Origin: Desulfobacillus sp041396245
Lineage (GTDB): Bacteria; Pseudomonadota; Gammaproteobacteria; Burkholderiales; Rhodocyclaceae
Direction: 5' to 3'
Length of the DNA stretch: 64,000 bases
Assembly (NCBI GenBank): GCA_041396245.1
Contig: JAWKYW010000007.1
Location: 1 to 64,000 of the forward strand
The notes below the pieces were generated by a model. It searched no databases. It saw only the letters and a program-made list of their open reading frames with translations, and was not told where the DNA came from. Shown piece after piece: positions 1 through 8,814 of this stretch. Positions within the stretch are counted from its first letter, which is position 1; each line of letters starts with the position of its first letter. The translations under genes were made by a program, and so were the position numbers.

Positions 1-138
1 GCAACGCCGCCATGCGCCCGGAGCAGGCCCGTCCCAAGGGGTTGCAGCCAAAAGCGCCGGCTGCGGCGTTGCGCGTCTTGCCAAGGGGTGGCCATTGGCG
101 GCGACGCGCGCCTAGCAACCAGCGCTTTTGGCTGCAAC
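1..138. repeat. Nested inverted repeats upstream of queG, cut by the window edge
   Basis: No convincing gene is visible left of queG. A perfect 17-base arm, GTTGCAGCCAAAAGCGC at 41-57, returns as its exact reverse complement at 122-138. A second pair, GCAACGCCGC at 1-10 and GCGGCGTTGC at 63-72, interleaves with it. The segment could form a large cruciform or a structured RNA, or be part of a small palindromic element continuing to the left. The right arm ends about 35 bases before the chosen queG start, so queG control could be affected. I do not recognise the family. Confidence 0.6.
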
Positions 139-172
139 GCATCTCATGGATACTATTGAGATGAGCTCTAGA

Positions 173-1234
173 ATGCAAAACGCACGCTCCATCGACGGGG
201 TTGAACTCGCCGCGCGCATCCGGCAATGGGGGCGAGAGCTGGGATTCGATGCCATCGGCTTTGCCGATACGGCGCTCGACGCCGCCGAAGCCGAACTGGC
301 GGCGTGGCTCGAAGCCGGCTTCCACGGCGAGATGGATTATATGGCAAGCCACGGCACCAAACGCTCGCGCCCGGACGAGCTGGTGCCCGGCACGGTGAGC
401 ATCATCACGGCGCGCATGAACTACCTGCCGCAGGCGGCGCCGATGGAAACGGTGCTCGCCGACGGCACGCGCGCCGCCATCTCACGCTACGCCCTCGGCC
501 GCGACTACCACAAACTGCTGCGCGCGCGGCTGCAGAGGCTGGCGGAGCGCATCGCCGCGGAGATCGGTCCCTTCGGTTATCGCGTGTTCACCGACTCCGC
601 GCCGGTGCTGGAAGTGGCGCTGGCTTCAATCAGTGGCCTCGGCTGGCGCGGCAAGCACACGCTGCTGCTGACGCGCCAAGCAGGCTCCTACTTCTTCCTC
701 GGCGAGATCTACACCGACCTGCCGCTGCCGGTCGATGCACCGCAGGCGGAGCACTGCGGCAGCTGCCGCGCCTGCCTCGACGTCTGCCCGACGCAGGCCA
801 TCGTCGCGCCCTACACGGTGGACGCGCGGCGCTGTATCTCCTACCTCACCATCGAGCTGAAGGGCAGCATCCCCGTTGAGTTGCGGCCGCTGGTCGGCAA
901 CCGCGTCTACGGCTGCGACGACTGCCAGCTCGCCTGCCCGTGGAACCGCTACGCGCGCCGTACCGTGGAGACTGACTTTGCAGTGCGCCATGGACTCGAC
1001 AGCGCCGGCCTGGTCGAGCTGTTCGCATGGACCGAAGCGGAATTTAAGCTGCGCCTGGCCGGCAGCACCATTTATCGCATCGGCCACGAGCGCTGGCTGC
1101 GGAATATAGCCGTGGCGCTGGGCAATGCCCCGAGCGCGCCCGACATCGTCGCGGCGCTCGAATCGCGCCGCGACCACCCGTCCGAACTCGTGCGCGAGCA
1201 TGTTGCCTGGGCGCTGGCGCGTCAGTCCGCCTGA
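173..1234 (+). CDS. queG: Epoxyqueuosine reductase QueG
   Basis: Catalyses the last step of queuosine synthesis, the cobalamin-dependent reduction of epoxyqueuosine to queuosine in tRNA, in the cytosol. The protein has about 353 residues, normal for the family. Two ferredoxin-type cysteine clusters are visible: CGSCRACLDVCP near residues 195-206 and CDDCQLACP near 248-256. HEAT-like sequence follows at the C-terminus. Several starts are possible (TTG 128, ATG 146, ATG 161, ATG 173). I chose ATG 173 because the N-terminal helix beginning MQNARSIDGVELAARI fits the family and because the TTG lies inside an inverted repeat arm. It converges on the DUF2784 gene with a 13-base overlap. Confidence 0.93.
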   Translation: MQNARSIDGVELAARIRQWGRELGFDAIGFADTALDAAEAELAAWLEAGFHGEMDYMASHGTKRSRPDELVPGTVSIITARMNYLPQAAPMETVLADGTRAAISRYALGRDYHKLLRARLQRLAERIAAEIGPFGYRVFTDSAPVLEVALASISGLGWRGKHTLLLTRQAGSYFFLGEIYTDLPLPVDAPQAEHCGSCRACLDVCPTQAIVAPYTVDARRCISYLTIELKGSIPVELRPLVGNRVYGCDDCQLACPWNRYARRTVETDFAVRHGLDSAGLVELFAWTEAEFKLRLAGSTIYRIGHERWLRNIAVALGNAPSAPDIVAALESRRDHPSELVREHVAWALARQSA

Positions 1235-1593
1235 GGGGGCACCCGGCGCCAGAGCCAGGCTGCCAGCAGCGCCAGCGCGACATACAGCAGGGTAAATGTC
1301 GTCGGCGGGAAATCCCAGTAGAGCAGCCGGCCTATGAAGCCCGTCTCGCCTGCCGTTTCGCCGCGCAGGGCGGCCTCCCAAACCGTCAGCGGACAGGCCA
1401 TGCCGGCCAGGGATTCGAGCGCGACGAAGGCGATGGCGCCGGCATGCAGCAGGCGCAGGCGGCGCTGCCGCACCCAGCGCCAGCCGACGGCGGCGCCCAG
1501 GGGGATCAACACGAAGCCGGCCGTGATGAAGGCGGCGATGCAGAAATGGACGACGAGGAGGAGATCGGCCAGCACGTGCGCGCCGATCGGCAA
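1222..1593 (-). CDS. DUF2784 family small membrane protein
   Basis: A small inner-membrane protein of about 123 residues with three or four hydrophobic segments, beginning LADLLLVVHF and ending WLWRRVPPQAD. The segment ESLAGMACPLTVWE matches the conserved Cys-Pro-Leu motif of DUF2784. The function of this family is unknown. An ATG at 1677 would overlap the sulfurtransferase gene by 80 bases and add non-conserved residues, so I prefer TTG 1593, or GTG 1575, both just before the conserved LADLLLVVH. It is the last gene of a short minus-strand group with the sulfurtransferase, lying 4 bases after that gene's stop. Confidence 0.7.
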   Translation of the reverse strand: MPIGAHVLADLLLVVHFCIAAFITAGFVLIPLGAAVGWRWVRQRRLRLLHAGAIAFVALESLAGMACPLTVWEAALRGETAGETGFIGRLLYWDFPPTTFTLLYVALALLAAWLWRRVPPQAD

Positions 1594-1597
1594 GGCC

Positions 1598-2449
1598 TCA
1601 GGGACCGGTTGCCACCGGCCGCGCCGGATCGGCGCACCACTCGCTCCAGGAGCCGGGATAGAGCCGCGAGCCGGCAAGTCCTGCCACCTCCATCGCCAGC
1701 TGGTTGTGGCAGGCCGTGACGCCGGAGCCGCAGGAGTGCACCACCTCGACGGCGGCGCGCCCGGCCAGCAGGGCCTGGTATTCGGCGCGCAGCACCTCGG
1801 CCGGCTTGAAGCGTCCGTCGGGCAGCAGGTTGTCCATGAAGAAGCGGTTCACCGCACCGGGAATGTGGCCGGCGACGGGATCGAGCGTCTCGTTCTCGCC
1901 GCGGAAGCGCTGGGGGTTGCGGGCGTCGAGCAGCCGGATGCCGTCCTGTGGCGACTGACTTTCCACCAGGCGCGCATCGACCGTCATCTCCGGCCGCAGA
2001 CGCGGCACGAAGACGGCATGGGCATGCTGCGGCGCGGCGTCTGTCGTCTCGTGGCCGGCCGCCTCCCAGGCATTGATGCCGCCATCGAGCAGCGCCACCG
2101 CGTCATGGCCGAGCCAGCGCAGCATCCACCACAGGCGCACGGCGTAGGTGCCGCCGGCGTCGTCATAGACCACCACCTGGGTGTCGTTGCCGACGCCCCA
2201 CTCGCCCAACTTGGCGGCGAAGCGCGACGGGTCGGGCAACGGATGGCGGCCGTTCCTGCCGGTGAGCGGGCCGGACAGGTCGCGTTCCAGGTGGGCGTAG
2301 ATCGCCCCCGGGATGTGCACCTCGCGGTAGGCCAGCTCGCCGGCATGGGCATGCACCAGGTCGAAGGAGCAGTCGAAGACGCGCCAGCGCGCGTCGTGCA
2401 GGTGATGCGCCAGGGCCTCGACGTCGACGAGGGTGGTGAAAACCTTCAT
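1598..2449 (-). CDS. sseA: 3-mercaptopyruvate/thiosulfate sulfurtransferase (two rhodanese domains)
   Basis: A tandem rhodanese enzyme of about 283 residues. It moves sulfane sulfur from mercaptopyruvate or thiosulfate to thiophilic acceptors such as cyanide or thiol proteins. The catalytic loop in the second domain reads CGSGVTAC, the mercaptopyruvate sulfurtransferase signature; thiosulfate rhodaneses usually carry CRKGVT. The inactive first domain covers about residues 5-125. Its start overlaps the stop of the upstream SpoIIAA-like gene as ATGA, so the two are translationally coupled. In a sulfur oxidiser it could feed sulfane sulfur to TusA or DsrE2, but the genes are 30 kb apart and that link is inference. 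Confidence 0.85.
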   Translation of the reverse strand: MKVFTTLVDVEALAHHLHDARWRVFDCSFDLVHAHAGELAYREVHIPGAIYAHLERDLSGPLTGRNGRHPLPDPSRFAAKLGEWGVGNDTQVVVYDDAGGTYAVRLWWMLRWLGHDAVALLDGGINAWEAAGHETTDAAPQHAHAVFVPRLRPEMTVDARLVESQSPQDGIRLLDARNPQRFRGENETLDPVAGHIPGAVNRFFMDNLLPDGRFKPAEVLRAEYQALLAGRAAVEVVHSCGSGVTACHNQLAMEVAGLAGSRLYPGSWSEWCADPARPVATGP

Positions 2450-2790
2450 GCCTGCAGCCAGTCGCGCGCTTCCTGCTCGTCGGCGAAGACCCGCAGGTCG
2501 GCGTCGACGAAGATCTGCGACAGCCAGGCGCTCCAGGTCACCCATTGCGAATCGGTCAGCACGGCGATCCTGCCGAAATCGTGGCTGTGGGTGCGCGAGA
2601 ACTTGATCTCCTCCCAGGCCATGTCCAGCGTGAAGTCGGCCATTTGGCGCAGGTCGAACAGCAGATTGACCGGCCCCTCGAACCTGACCTTGAAGTTGAC
2701 CAGTTCCTCGAATTCCTTGTAGTCGGCGAGGGCAAACTCTCCATACACGGTGACAGTGACCAGCTTGTCCTTGTGGTCGGTGACGATCAT
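2446..2790 (-). CDS. SpoIIAA-like STAS-fold protein
   Basis: A soluble protein of 114 residues beginning MIVTDHKDKLVTVTVYGEF. The alternating strand-helix pattern, the segment NLLFDLRQMADFTLDMAWEE and a closing aromatic helix resemble the SpoIIAA-like (DUF3478) family. Members are proposed to bind lipids or take part in regulation, without a firm role. ATGA coupling to the sulfurtransferase suggests a shared transcript. I see no catalytic residues. Confidence 0.7.
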   Translation of the reverse strand: MIVTDHKDKLVTVTVYGEFALADYKEFEELVNFKVRFEGPVNLLFDLRQMADFTLDMAWEEIKFSRTHSHDFGRIAVLTDSQWVTWSAWLSQIFVDADLRVFADEQEARDWLQA

Positions 2791-2917
2791 GTTTCGCTCC
2801 CTGATTGCATCCGAGCCCTACTATAGCAATCCCGTCCGAATGGCGCACGCGGCCCGCGGATCCGCATCAAGCTGCCGGCCATCGGTTATCATTGCCTTTT
2901 GGATTCAAGCCCCCGAC

Positions 2918-3154
2918 ATGAGCAAGGCAGAAGACCCCCCGCCACCGCCCACCTTCGAAGCCGCGCTGGCCGAACTGGAAACCCTCGTGCAGGGCATGGA
3001 AACCGGCAGGCTCAGCCTGGAAGAGTCGCTCGCCGCCTACCAGCGCGGCGCGGCGCTGCTCAAGCACTGCCAGTCTGCGCTGGCCGCTGCCGAGCAGAAA
3101 ATCCAGGTGCTGGAGGCGGGCCAGTTGCAGGATTTGCCGACCCCCGGGAACTGA
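2918..3154 (+). CDS. xseB: Exodeoxyribonuclease VII small subunit
   Basis: A 78-residue helical protein. It pairs with XseA to form exonuclease VII, which degrades single-stranded DNA. The family core is plain: FEAALAELETLVQGMETG followed by LSLEESLAAYQRG and a coiled helix rich in Ala, Leu and Gln. The ATG at 2918 gives the normal length; longer forms would add unrelated residues. It lies 11 bases before ispA, in the common xseB-ispA-dxs operon. xseA is not in the window. Confidence 0.92.
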   Translation: MSKAEDPPPPPTFEAALAELETLVQGMETGRLSLEESLAAYQRGAALLKHCQSALAAAEQKIQVLEAGQLQDLPTPGN

Positions 3155-3165
3155 TCGCTTCAAGA

Positions 3166-4053
3166 ATGGATTTCCAGAGCTGGATGACTGCCGTGCAGCA
3201 GCGCATCGAGCGTGCGCTCGAGGCATTGCTGCCCGCCGCCGACATCGCCCCGCAGCGCCTGCACGGGGCCATGCGCTATGCCACCCTGGGCGGCGGCAAG
3301 CGCATCCGCCCGCTGCTCTGCCACGCCGCCGGCGAACTGACCGGAGCCGATCCGCGGCGGCTCGACATCGCCGGCTGCGCCGTCGAGCTGATCCACGCCT
3401 ACTCCCTTGTGCACGACGACCTGCCCTGCATGGACGACGACGTCCTGCGCCGCGGCAAGCCGACCTGCCACGTCGAGTACGACGAAGCCACCGCGCTGCT
3501 GGTTGGCGACGCGCTGCAATCGCAGGCCTTCCTGCTGCTCTCCGAACATGCGCTGGCCGACGACACGCGGCACCAGATCGCCATGCTGCGCCTGCTGGCG
3601 CAGGCGGCGGGCTCGCGCGGCATGGCCGGCGGCCAGATGATCGACATCGAGGGCACCGGCCAGGAACTGACGCGCGCCGAACTGGAATTCATGCACGTGC
3701 ACAAGACCGGCGCGCTGATCCGCGCGGCGATCCTGCTCGGCGCCCAATGCGGCGCGCCGCTGCCCGAGGCGGAGCTGGCCCGCCTCGACCACTTCGCCAA
3801 GCGCGTCGGTTTGCTCTTCCAGGTGGTCGACGACATCCTCGATGCCGAGGGTGTCACGGCGACGCTGGGCAAGACCGCCGGCAAGGATGCCGCCCAGGGC
3901 AAGGCCACCTACGTCAGCGCCATGGGCCTCGCCGAGGCGCGCGAAATGGCCGACGGCCTGCGCCGGGATGCCCGCGAAGCCATCGAGGGCTTCGGCGATC
4001 GCGGCCGTCGGCTCCATGAGCTTGCCCACTACATCGTCACGCGGAAATTCTGA
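3166..4053 (+). CDS. ispA: Polyprenyl synthase, farnesyl (or geranylgeranyl) diphosphate synthase
   Basis: Condenses isopentenyl diphosphate with allylic diphosphates to make farnesyl diphosphate for quinones and undecaprenol. The 295-residue protein has the first aspartate-rich motif DDLPCMDDD near residues 84-92 and the second as VVDDILD near 221-227, plus GGGKRIRP near the N-terminus. Its stop shares one base with the dxs start (TGATG), so translation is coupled to the first enzyme of the MEP pathway. Chain length cannot be fixed by eye, but operon and length fit IspA. Confidence 0.92.
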   Translation: MDFQSWMTAVQQRIERALEALLPAADIAPQRLHGAMRYATLGGGKRIRPLLCHAAGELTGADPRRLDIAGCAVELIHAYSLVHDDLPCMDDDVLRRGKPTCHVEYDEATALLVGDALQSQAFLLLSEHALADDTRHQIAMLRLLAQAAGSRGMAGGQMIDIEGTGQELTRAELEFMHVHKTGALIRAAILLGAQCGAPLPEAELARLDHFAKRVGLLFQVVDDILDAEGVTATLGKTAGKDAAQGKATYVSAMGLAEAREMADGLRRDAREAIEGFGDRGRRLHELAHYIVTRKF

Positions 4054-5903
4054 TGTCGGCCTATCCCCTCCTCGATACCATCGGCGACCCGGCCGACCTG
4101 CGCCGGCTCGAGCGCAAGCAGTTGCCGCAACTGGCGCTCGAGCTGCGCGAGTTCCTCATCGAGTCGGTTTCAAAGACGGGCGGCCATCTCTCCTCCAACC
4201 TCGGCACGGTCGAACTCACCATCGCCCTGCACTACGTCTTCGACACGCCGGAAGACCGCATCGTCTGGGACGTGGGCCACCAGACCTACGCCCACAAGGT
4301 GCTTACCGGCCGCCGCGACGGCATGGCGAAGCTGCGCATGCTGGGCGGCGTCTCCGGTTTCCCGCGCCGGGACGAAAGCCCCTACGACACCTTCGGCACG
4401 GGACACTCCTCCACCTCCATCTCGGCGGCGCTGGGCATGGCCATCGGCGCACGCGACAAGGGCGAGCAGAAGCGCGTCGTCGCCGTCATCGGCGACGGTG
4501 CCATGACCGCCGGCATGGCCTTCGAGGCGCTCAACAACGCCGGTGTGGCCGATGCCGACCTGCTCGTCATCCTCAACGACAACGACATGTCGATCTCGCC
4601 GCCGGTGGGCGCGCTCAACAAGTACCTGGCGCGGCTTTTCTCGGGCCATGCCTTCAACGCCGCGCGCCGCGCCGGCGAGAAGGTGCTCGGCGTCTCGCCT
4701 TCGCTGCTGGAATTCGCCAAGCGCACCGAGGAACACCTCAAGGGCATGGTCACGCCGGGCACCCTGTTCGAGGAGTTCGGCTTCAACTACATCGGCCCGA
4801 TCGACGGCCACGACCTGGATTCGCTGGTACCGACCCTGCGCAACATCGCCGAGCTGAAGGGCCCGCAGTTCCTCCATGTCATCACCAAGAAGGGCCAGGG
4901 CTACAAGCTGGCCGAGGCCGACCCGGTGCTGTATCACGGCGTGTCGAAGTTCGACCACGCCAACGGCATCCAGCAGGGCAAGGGCGGCCGCCTCAGCTAC
5001 ACCCAGGTCTTCGGCGACTGGCTGTGCGACATGGCGGCGCAGGACGCGCGCCTCGTTGCCGTGACGCCGGCCATGAAGGAAGGCTCGGGCATGGTGCGCT
5101 TCGCCGAGGAATACCCGCAGCGCTTCCACGACGTCGGCATCGCCGAGCAGCACGCCCTGACTTTTGCCGCCGGCCTGGCCTGCGAAGGCATCAAGCCGGT
5201 GGTGGCGATCTACTCGACCTTCCTGCAGCGGGCCTACGACCAGCTCATCCACGACATTGCCCTGCAGAACCTGCCGGTGATGCTGGCCATCGACCGCGGC
5301 GGCCTGGTCGGCGCCGACGGCGCCACCCACAACGGCGCCTTCGACCTCTCCTACCTGACCTGCGTGCCGAACATGGTCGTGATGACGCCGGCCGACGAGA
5401 ACGAGTGCCGCCGGATGCTCACGACGGCCTTCCGCCACGACGGCCCCAGCGCCGTGCGCTATCCGCGCGGCCACGGACCCGGCACGCCCCTGGAAAAGGA
5501 CTTCACTTCCGTGCCTCTCGGCAAGGGGGAAATCCGTCGCAGCGGAGCGCGCATTGCCCTGCTGGCCTTCGGCAGCCTGCTGGCCCCGGCACTGGAAGCG
5601 GGCGACCTGCTCGGTGCCAGCGTCGCCAACATGCGCTTCGTCAAGCCGCTCGACCGCGACCTGATCCGGGAACTGGCTTTCGGCCATGATCTGCTCGTTT
5701 CCCTGGAAGAAAATGCCGTCATCGGCGGCGCCGGAGCGGAAGTCGCGCGCGCACTGGCCGAACAGGGCCTGAACACGCGCCTGCTGCGCCTCGGCCTGCC
5801 CGACCGATTCACCGAGCACGGCGATTCCGCCATCCTGCTGGCACAATTGGGACTGGACGCCAATGGCATCGCGGAAAGGGTCAGGCAGGCAATACTTGAG
5901 TAA
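4053..5903 (+). CDS. dxs: 1-deoxy-D-xylulose-5-phosphate synthase
   Basis: The entry enzyme of the MEP isoprenoid pathway, thiamine-diphosphate dependent, condensing pyruvate and glyceraldehyde-3-phosphate. The 616 residues match the usual 620. The N-terminal half shows SSNLGTVELT and the ThDP/Mg motif GDGAMTAG near residues 148-155. The central half shows GIAEQHALTFAAG and DRGGLVGADG, followed by the transketolase C-terminal domain. It is the third gene of xseB-ispA-dxs and is translationally coupled to ispA. One copy of the dispersed octamer CTGACTTT falls in the codons for LTFAAG. Confidence 0.97.
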   Translation: MSAYPLLDTIGDPADLRRLERKQLPQLALELREFLIESVSKTGGHLSSNLGTVELTIALHYVFDTPEDRIVWDVGHQTYAHKVLTGRRDGMAKLRMLGGVSGFPRRDESPYDTFGTGHSSTSISAALGMAIGARDKGEQKRVVAVIGDGAMTAGMAFEALNNAGVADADLLVILNDNDMSISPPVGALNKYLARLFSGHAFNAARRAGEKVLGVSPSLLEFAKRTEEHLKGMVTPGTLFEEFGFNYIGPIDGHDLDSLVPTLRNIAELKGPQFLHVITKKGQGYKLAEADPVLYHGVSKFDHANGIQQGKGGRLSYTQVFGDWLCDMAAQDARLVAVTPAMKEGSGMVRFAEEYPQRFHDVGIAEQHALTFAAGLACEGIKPVVAIYSTFLQRAYDQLIHDIALQNLPVMLAIDRGGLVGADGATHNGAFDLSYLTCVPNMVVMTPADENECRRMLTTAFRHDGPSAVRYPRGHGPGTPLEKDFTSVPLGKGEIRRSGARIALLAFGSLLAPALEAGDLLGASVANMRFVKPLDRDLIRELAFGHDLLVSLEENAVIGGAGAEVARALAEQGLNTRLLRLGLPDRFTEHGDSAILLAQLGLDANGIAERVRQAILE

Positions 5904-5973
5904 TTCTGTCGGGAATGGTAGGATGCGTTCAAAAGTAAATGCTAATAGACGCTTCCAGACCCCGAGAGAAAAG

Positions 5974-6780
5974 ATGAGATTGAACGACACCATGGCCATA
6001 CCCGACGTCCAAGGCTCCGCCGATACCCGCCAGCTGGCCATCAACAAGGTCGGCATCAAATCGATCCGCCACCCGGTCAAGGTGATGGATCAGGGCGGCG
6101 GCGTGCAGCACACCATCGCCGTCTTCAACATGTACGTCGGCCTGCCCCACAACTTCAAGGGCACCCACATGTCGCGCTTCGTCGAAATCCTCAACAGCCA
6201 CGAGCGCGAGATTTCCGTGGAGAATTTCGAGCCGACGCTGCGCCAGATGGTGAAGCGGCTGGAGGCCGAAACCGGCCACATCGAGATGACCTTTCCCTAC
6301 TTCATCGCCAAGAAGGCCCCGGTCTCCGGCGTGCAGAGCCTGATCGACTACGAGGTCACCTTTGTCGGCGAGATCCTCGACGGGGGCACCTACCGCTTCA
6401 CCATGAAGGTGGTCGTGCCGGTCACCAGCCTGTGCCCCTGCTCGAAGAAGATCTCCGAGCGCGGCGCCCACAACCAGCGCTCGCACGTCACCGTCACGGC
6501 GACGACCAATGACTTCCTCTGGATCGAGGAACTAGTGCGGCTGGTGGAAAGCCAGGCCTCCTGCGAACTCTACGGTCTGCTCAAGCGGCCCGACGAGAAA
6601 TACGTTACCGAACGCGCCTACGACAATCCGAAGTTCGTCGAGGACATGGTGCGCGACGTCGCGGCGCTACTCAATCGCGAGCCGCGCATCGACGCCTATG
6701 CGGTGGAGTCGGAGAACTTCGAGTCGATTCACAATCATTCCGCCTACGCCCTCATCGAGCGCAACAAGCTCGCGGGCTGA
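5974..6780 (+). CDS. folE2: GTP cyclohydrolase IB (FolE2)
   Basis: Converts GTP to dihydroneopterin triphosphate, the first step of folate synthesis and a precursor step for queuosine, using a metal other than obligate zinc. The 268-residue protein carries the FolE2 signature around residues 150-170, SLCPCSKKISERGAHNQRSH, with the metal-binding cysteine and histidine. ATG 5974 follows GAGAGAAAAG; ATG 5992 (MAIPDVQG) is the alternative. Its presence next to dxs and with queG elsewhere in the window fits pterin and deazaguanine demand. A strong hairpin terminator follows. Confidence 0.94.
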   Translation: MRLNDTMAIPDVQGSADTRQLAINKVGIKSIRHPVKVMDQGGGVQHTIAVFNMYVGLPHNFKGTHMSRFVEILNSHEREISVENFEPTLRQMVKRLEAETGHIEMTFPYFIAKKAPVSGVQSLIDYEVTFVGEILDGGTYRFTMKVVVPVTSLCPCSKKISERGAHNQRSHVTVTATTNDFLWIEELVRLVESQASCELYGLLKRPDEKYVTERAYDNPKFVEDMVRDVAALLNREPRIDAYAVESENFESIHNHSAYALIERNKLAG

Positions 6781-6794
6781 GGCGGGCGCAAACG

Positions 6795-6824
6795 AAAAGC
6801 GGGGCGCCAGGGCGCCCCGCTTTT
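6795..6824. terminator. Bidirectional intrinsic terminator between folE2 and rplS
   Basis: The stem AAAAGCGGGGCGCC is followed by a 2-3 base loop and its complement GGCGCCCCGCTTTT. A run of T follows the stem on the plus strand and A's precede it, so it can stop folE2 and rplS transcripts from both sides. Confidence 0.9.
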
Positions 6825-6843
6825 CTTTCATCCGGTCGATCGC

Positions 6844-7218
6844 CTATTCGCCCGATTTGGCTGACGACACCAGCTTCTCGCGAATGCGTGCCGACTTGCC
6901 GGAGCGCTGGCGCAGGTAGTACAGCTTGGCGCGGCGCACGTCGCCTTTCCGTTTCACCGTGATGCTGGCGATCAGCGGGGAATAGGTCTGGAAGGTCCGC
7001 TCGACGCCCTCTCCAGAGGAGATCTTGCGCACCGTGAAGGCGGAGTTGAGGCCGCGGTTGCGCTTGCCGATCACCACGCCTTCGTAGGCCTGGACGCGCT
7101 TGCGCTCGCCCTCGACGACGTTCACGTTCACCACCACCGTGTCGCCGGGGGCGAAATCGGGAATGGTTTTGCCCAGGCGGGCGATTTCTTCCTGTTCCAG
7201 TTGCTCGATGAGATTCAT
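6844..7218 (-). CDS. rplS: 50S ribosomal protein L19
   Basis: L19 sits at the 30S-50S interface. The 124-residue protein begins MNLIEQLEQEEI and contains the family blocks FAPGDTVVVNVNV, EGVVIGKRNRG and YYLRQRSGKSARI. The ATG at 7218 follows a clear AGGAGCAAGG. It is the last gene of rpsP-rimM-trmD-rplS, 86 bases after trmD, and ends at the shared terminator. Confidence 0.97.
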   Translation of the reverse strand: MNLIEQLEQEEIARLGKTIPDFAPGDTVVVNVNVVEGERKRVQAYEGVVIGKRNRGLNSAFTVRKISSGEGVERTFQTYSPLIASITVKRKGDVRRAKLYYLRQRSGKSARIREKLVSSAKSGE

Positions 7219-7304
7219 TGCCTTGCTCCTAAGTCGAATGGCCTTTGGCCTTGTGCGCAGAGCATGCCGTGGCATGATGCGCGCGTTTTTCGTTGATAAA
7301 CCTG

Positions 7305-8048
7305 CTATTTCACCTGTTCCTGCCTGAATTCCTCAAGCAGGACGGATTCTTCCTTGCTCAACTGCCGGCGTTCGATCAGTTCCGGCCGCCGCAGCCAGGT
7401 GCGCCCCAGCGCCTGCTTCAGTCGCCAGCGCCGGATATCGGCGTGATGACCGGAAAGCAGCACCGCCGGCACCGGCAGCCCTGCATAGACCTCGGGCCGC
7501 GTGTAATGCGGGCAATCGAGCAATCCGCCGGCAAAGGATTCCTCCGCCGCCGAATTCGCATCGTTGAGCGCGCCAGGCAGTTGTCGCACTACTGCATCGA
7601 TCAGCGCCATCGCCGCGATCTCGCCACCGGAAATGACGAAATCGCCCAGCGACAGTTCCTCATCGACGCATCGCTCGATAAGGCGCTCATCGATTCCTTC
7701 GTAGCGTCCGCAGAGCAGGATCGCTCCGGATCCCTGCGCCATCTCGACCACTCGCTCATGCCCGATCGGTCGGCCTTGCGGCGACAGGCAGATCACTTTC
7801 GCGCCGGGCCGGCTTTCCCTGGCCGCGGCGATCGCCTTTTCCAGCGGTTCGGCCAGCATCACCATGCCCGGGCCGCCGCCATAGGGCCGATCATCCACGG
7901 TGCGGTAGTTGTCCAGCGCAAAATCGCGCGGATTCCACAACGCCAGGCGCCACAGGCCGTTCTCGCGCGCCCGCCGGGTGATGCCGTGATCGGTCAGCGC
8001 GGCAAACATCCCGGGGAACAGCGTGACGACATCGAAAGCGATGCTCAC
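7305..8048 (-). CDS. trmD: tRNA (guanine-N1)-methyltransferase TrmD
   Basis: Methylates G37 next to the anticodon using S-adenosylmethionine, preventing frameshifts. The 247-residue SPOUT protein shows the knot motifs LSPQGRP, LCGRYEGIDER and SLGDFVISGGE and the C-terminal LRRPELIERRQL. Its start overlaps the rimM stop as ATGA. The order rpsP-rimM-trmD-rplS is the standard operon. Confidence 0.97.
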   Translation of the reverse strand: MSIAFDVVTLFPGMFAALTDHGITRRARENGLWRLALWNPRDFALDNYRTVDDRPYGGGPGMVMLAEPLEKAIAAARESRPGAKVICLSPQGRPIGHERVVEMAQGSGAILLCGRYEGIDERLIERCVDEELSLGDFVISGGEIAAMALIDAVVRQLPGALNDANSAAEESFAGGLLDCPHYTRPEVYAGLPVPAVLLSGHHADIRRWRLKQALGRTWLRRPELIERRQLSKEESVLLEEFRQEQVK

Positions 8049-8554
8049 CAGTCGTGCCCCCAGTCCGCCCGGATCCGGCGCGCAGCCAGGTCCACCTCCA
8101 TGATGACCGCTGAAACGAAGGGCAGCAGACGTTGCTTTCCGGTCTCGTCGCGCACGTCGAGCACCTCGTGCGCCCCGGTTCTCACCAACCCGGCGACGCG
8201 CCCCAGCGGCACGCCCGCCTCATTCACCACATCCAGGCCGACCAGTTCCGTCCAGTAGAACTCGTCCTCGGCCGTTTTCGGCAGCGCCTCGCGCGGCGCG
8301 CCGACGTACAGCCCGGACAGCCGGTCGGCCGCATCACGATCCTCGACACCTTCGAAACGCACGGCCAGCCCCTTGCCATGCGGCTTGCATTCCGCGATCT
8401 GCCTCGCCTGCCAGTCGCCGTCCGCCGACTGTTCCTCGCTGCCGAGCCACCAGCGCGGCATGTCCGCCCACGCCTGCGGGTCGTCTCCAAAAACCCGAAC
8501 CCTGACCCAGCCGCGAACGCCGAATGGGGCGGAGATGCGCCCCAGGACGATCAT
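8045..8554 (-). CDS. rimM: Ribosome maturation factor RimM
   Basis: Assists late assembly of the 30S head around S19. The protein has 169 residues. The N-terminal barrel begins MIVLGRISAPFGVRGWVRV and the PRC-barrel domain carries EFYWTELVGLDV and GAHEVLDVR. Its ATG lies 5 bases after the rpsP stop and its stop overlaps trmD, so expression is tightly coupled. Confidence 0.96.
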   Translation of the reverse strand: MIVLGRISAPFGVRGWVRVRVFGDDPQAWADMPRWWLGSEEQSADGDWQARQIAECKPHGKGLAVRFEGVEDRDAADRLSGLYVGAPREALPKTAEDEFYWTELVGLDVVNEAGVPLGRVAGLVRTGAHEVLDVRDETGKQRLLPFVSAVIMEVDLAARRIRADWGHDW

Positions 8555-8559
8555 CTCTG

Positions 8560-8814
8560 TCAGGCGGCGGGCTTGGCGGCGAACTGCTTGACCAGTCGTG
8601 CCACGGTAGGCGACAGCTGGGCACCCTTGCTCGTCCAGTGCTCGATGCGCAGCATATCTACGCGCAGTCCCTGCTCCTTCTCGCCGGCGACGGGATTGTA
8701 GTAGCCGACACGCTCGATGCAGGCGCCGTCGCGGCGCTTGCGCGAATCGGCGACGACCATGTTGTAGAACGGACGCTTCTTGGCGCCGCCCCGGGCAAGT
8801 CGAATCACGACCAT
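8560..8814 (-). CDS. rpsP: 30S ribosomal protein S16
   Basis: S16 is a 30S body protein. The 84-residue product begins MVVIRLARGGAKKRPFYNMV, the strongly conserved N-terminus, and continues with ERVGYYNPVA. The longer reading frame upstream is not conserved sequence. This is the first gene of its operon. About 190 bases separate it from the divergent gene at 9007, so the promoter should lie there, but I could not pick a convincing one. Confidence 0.97.
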   Translation of the reverse strand: MVVIRLARGGAKKRPFYNMVVADSRKRRDGACIERVGYYNPVAGEKEQGLRVDMLRIEHWTSKGAQLSPTVARLVKQFAAKPAA

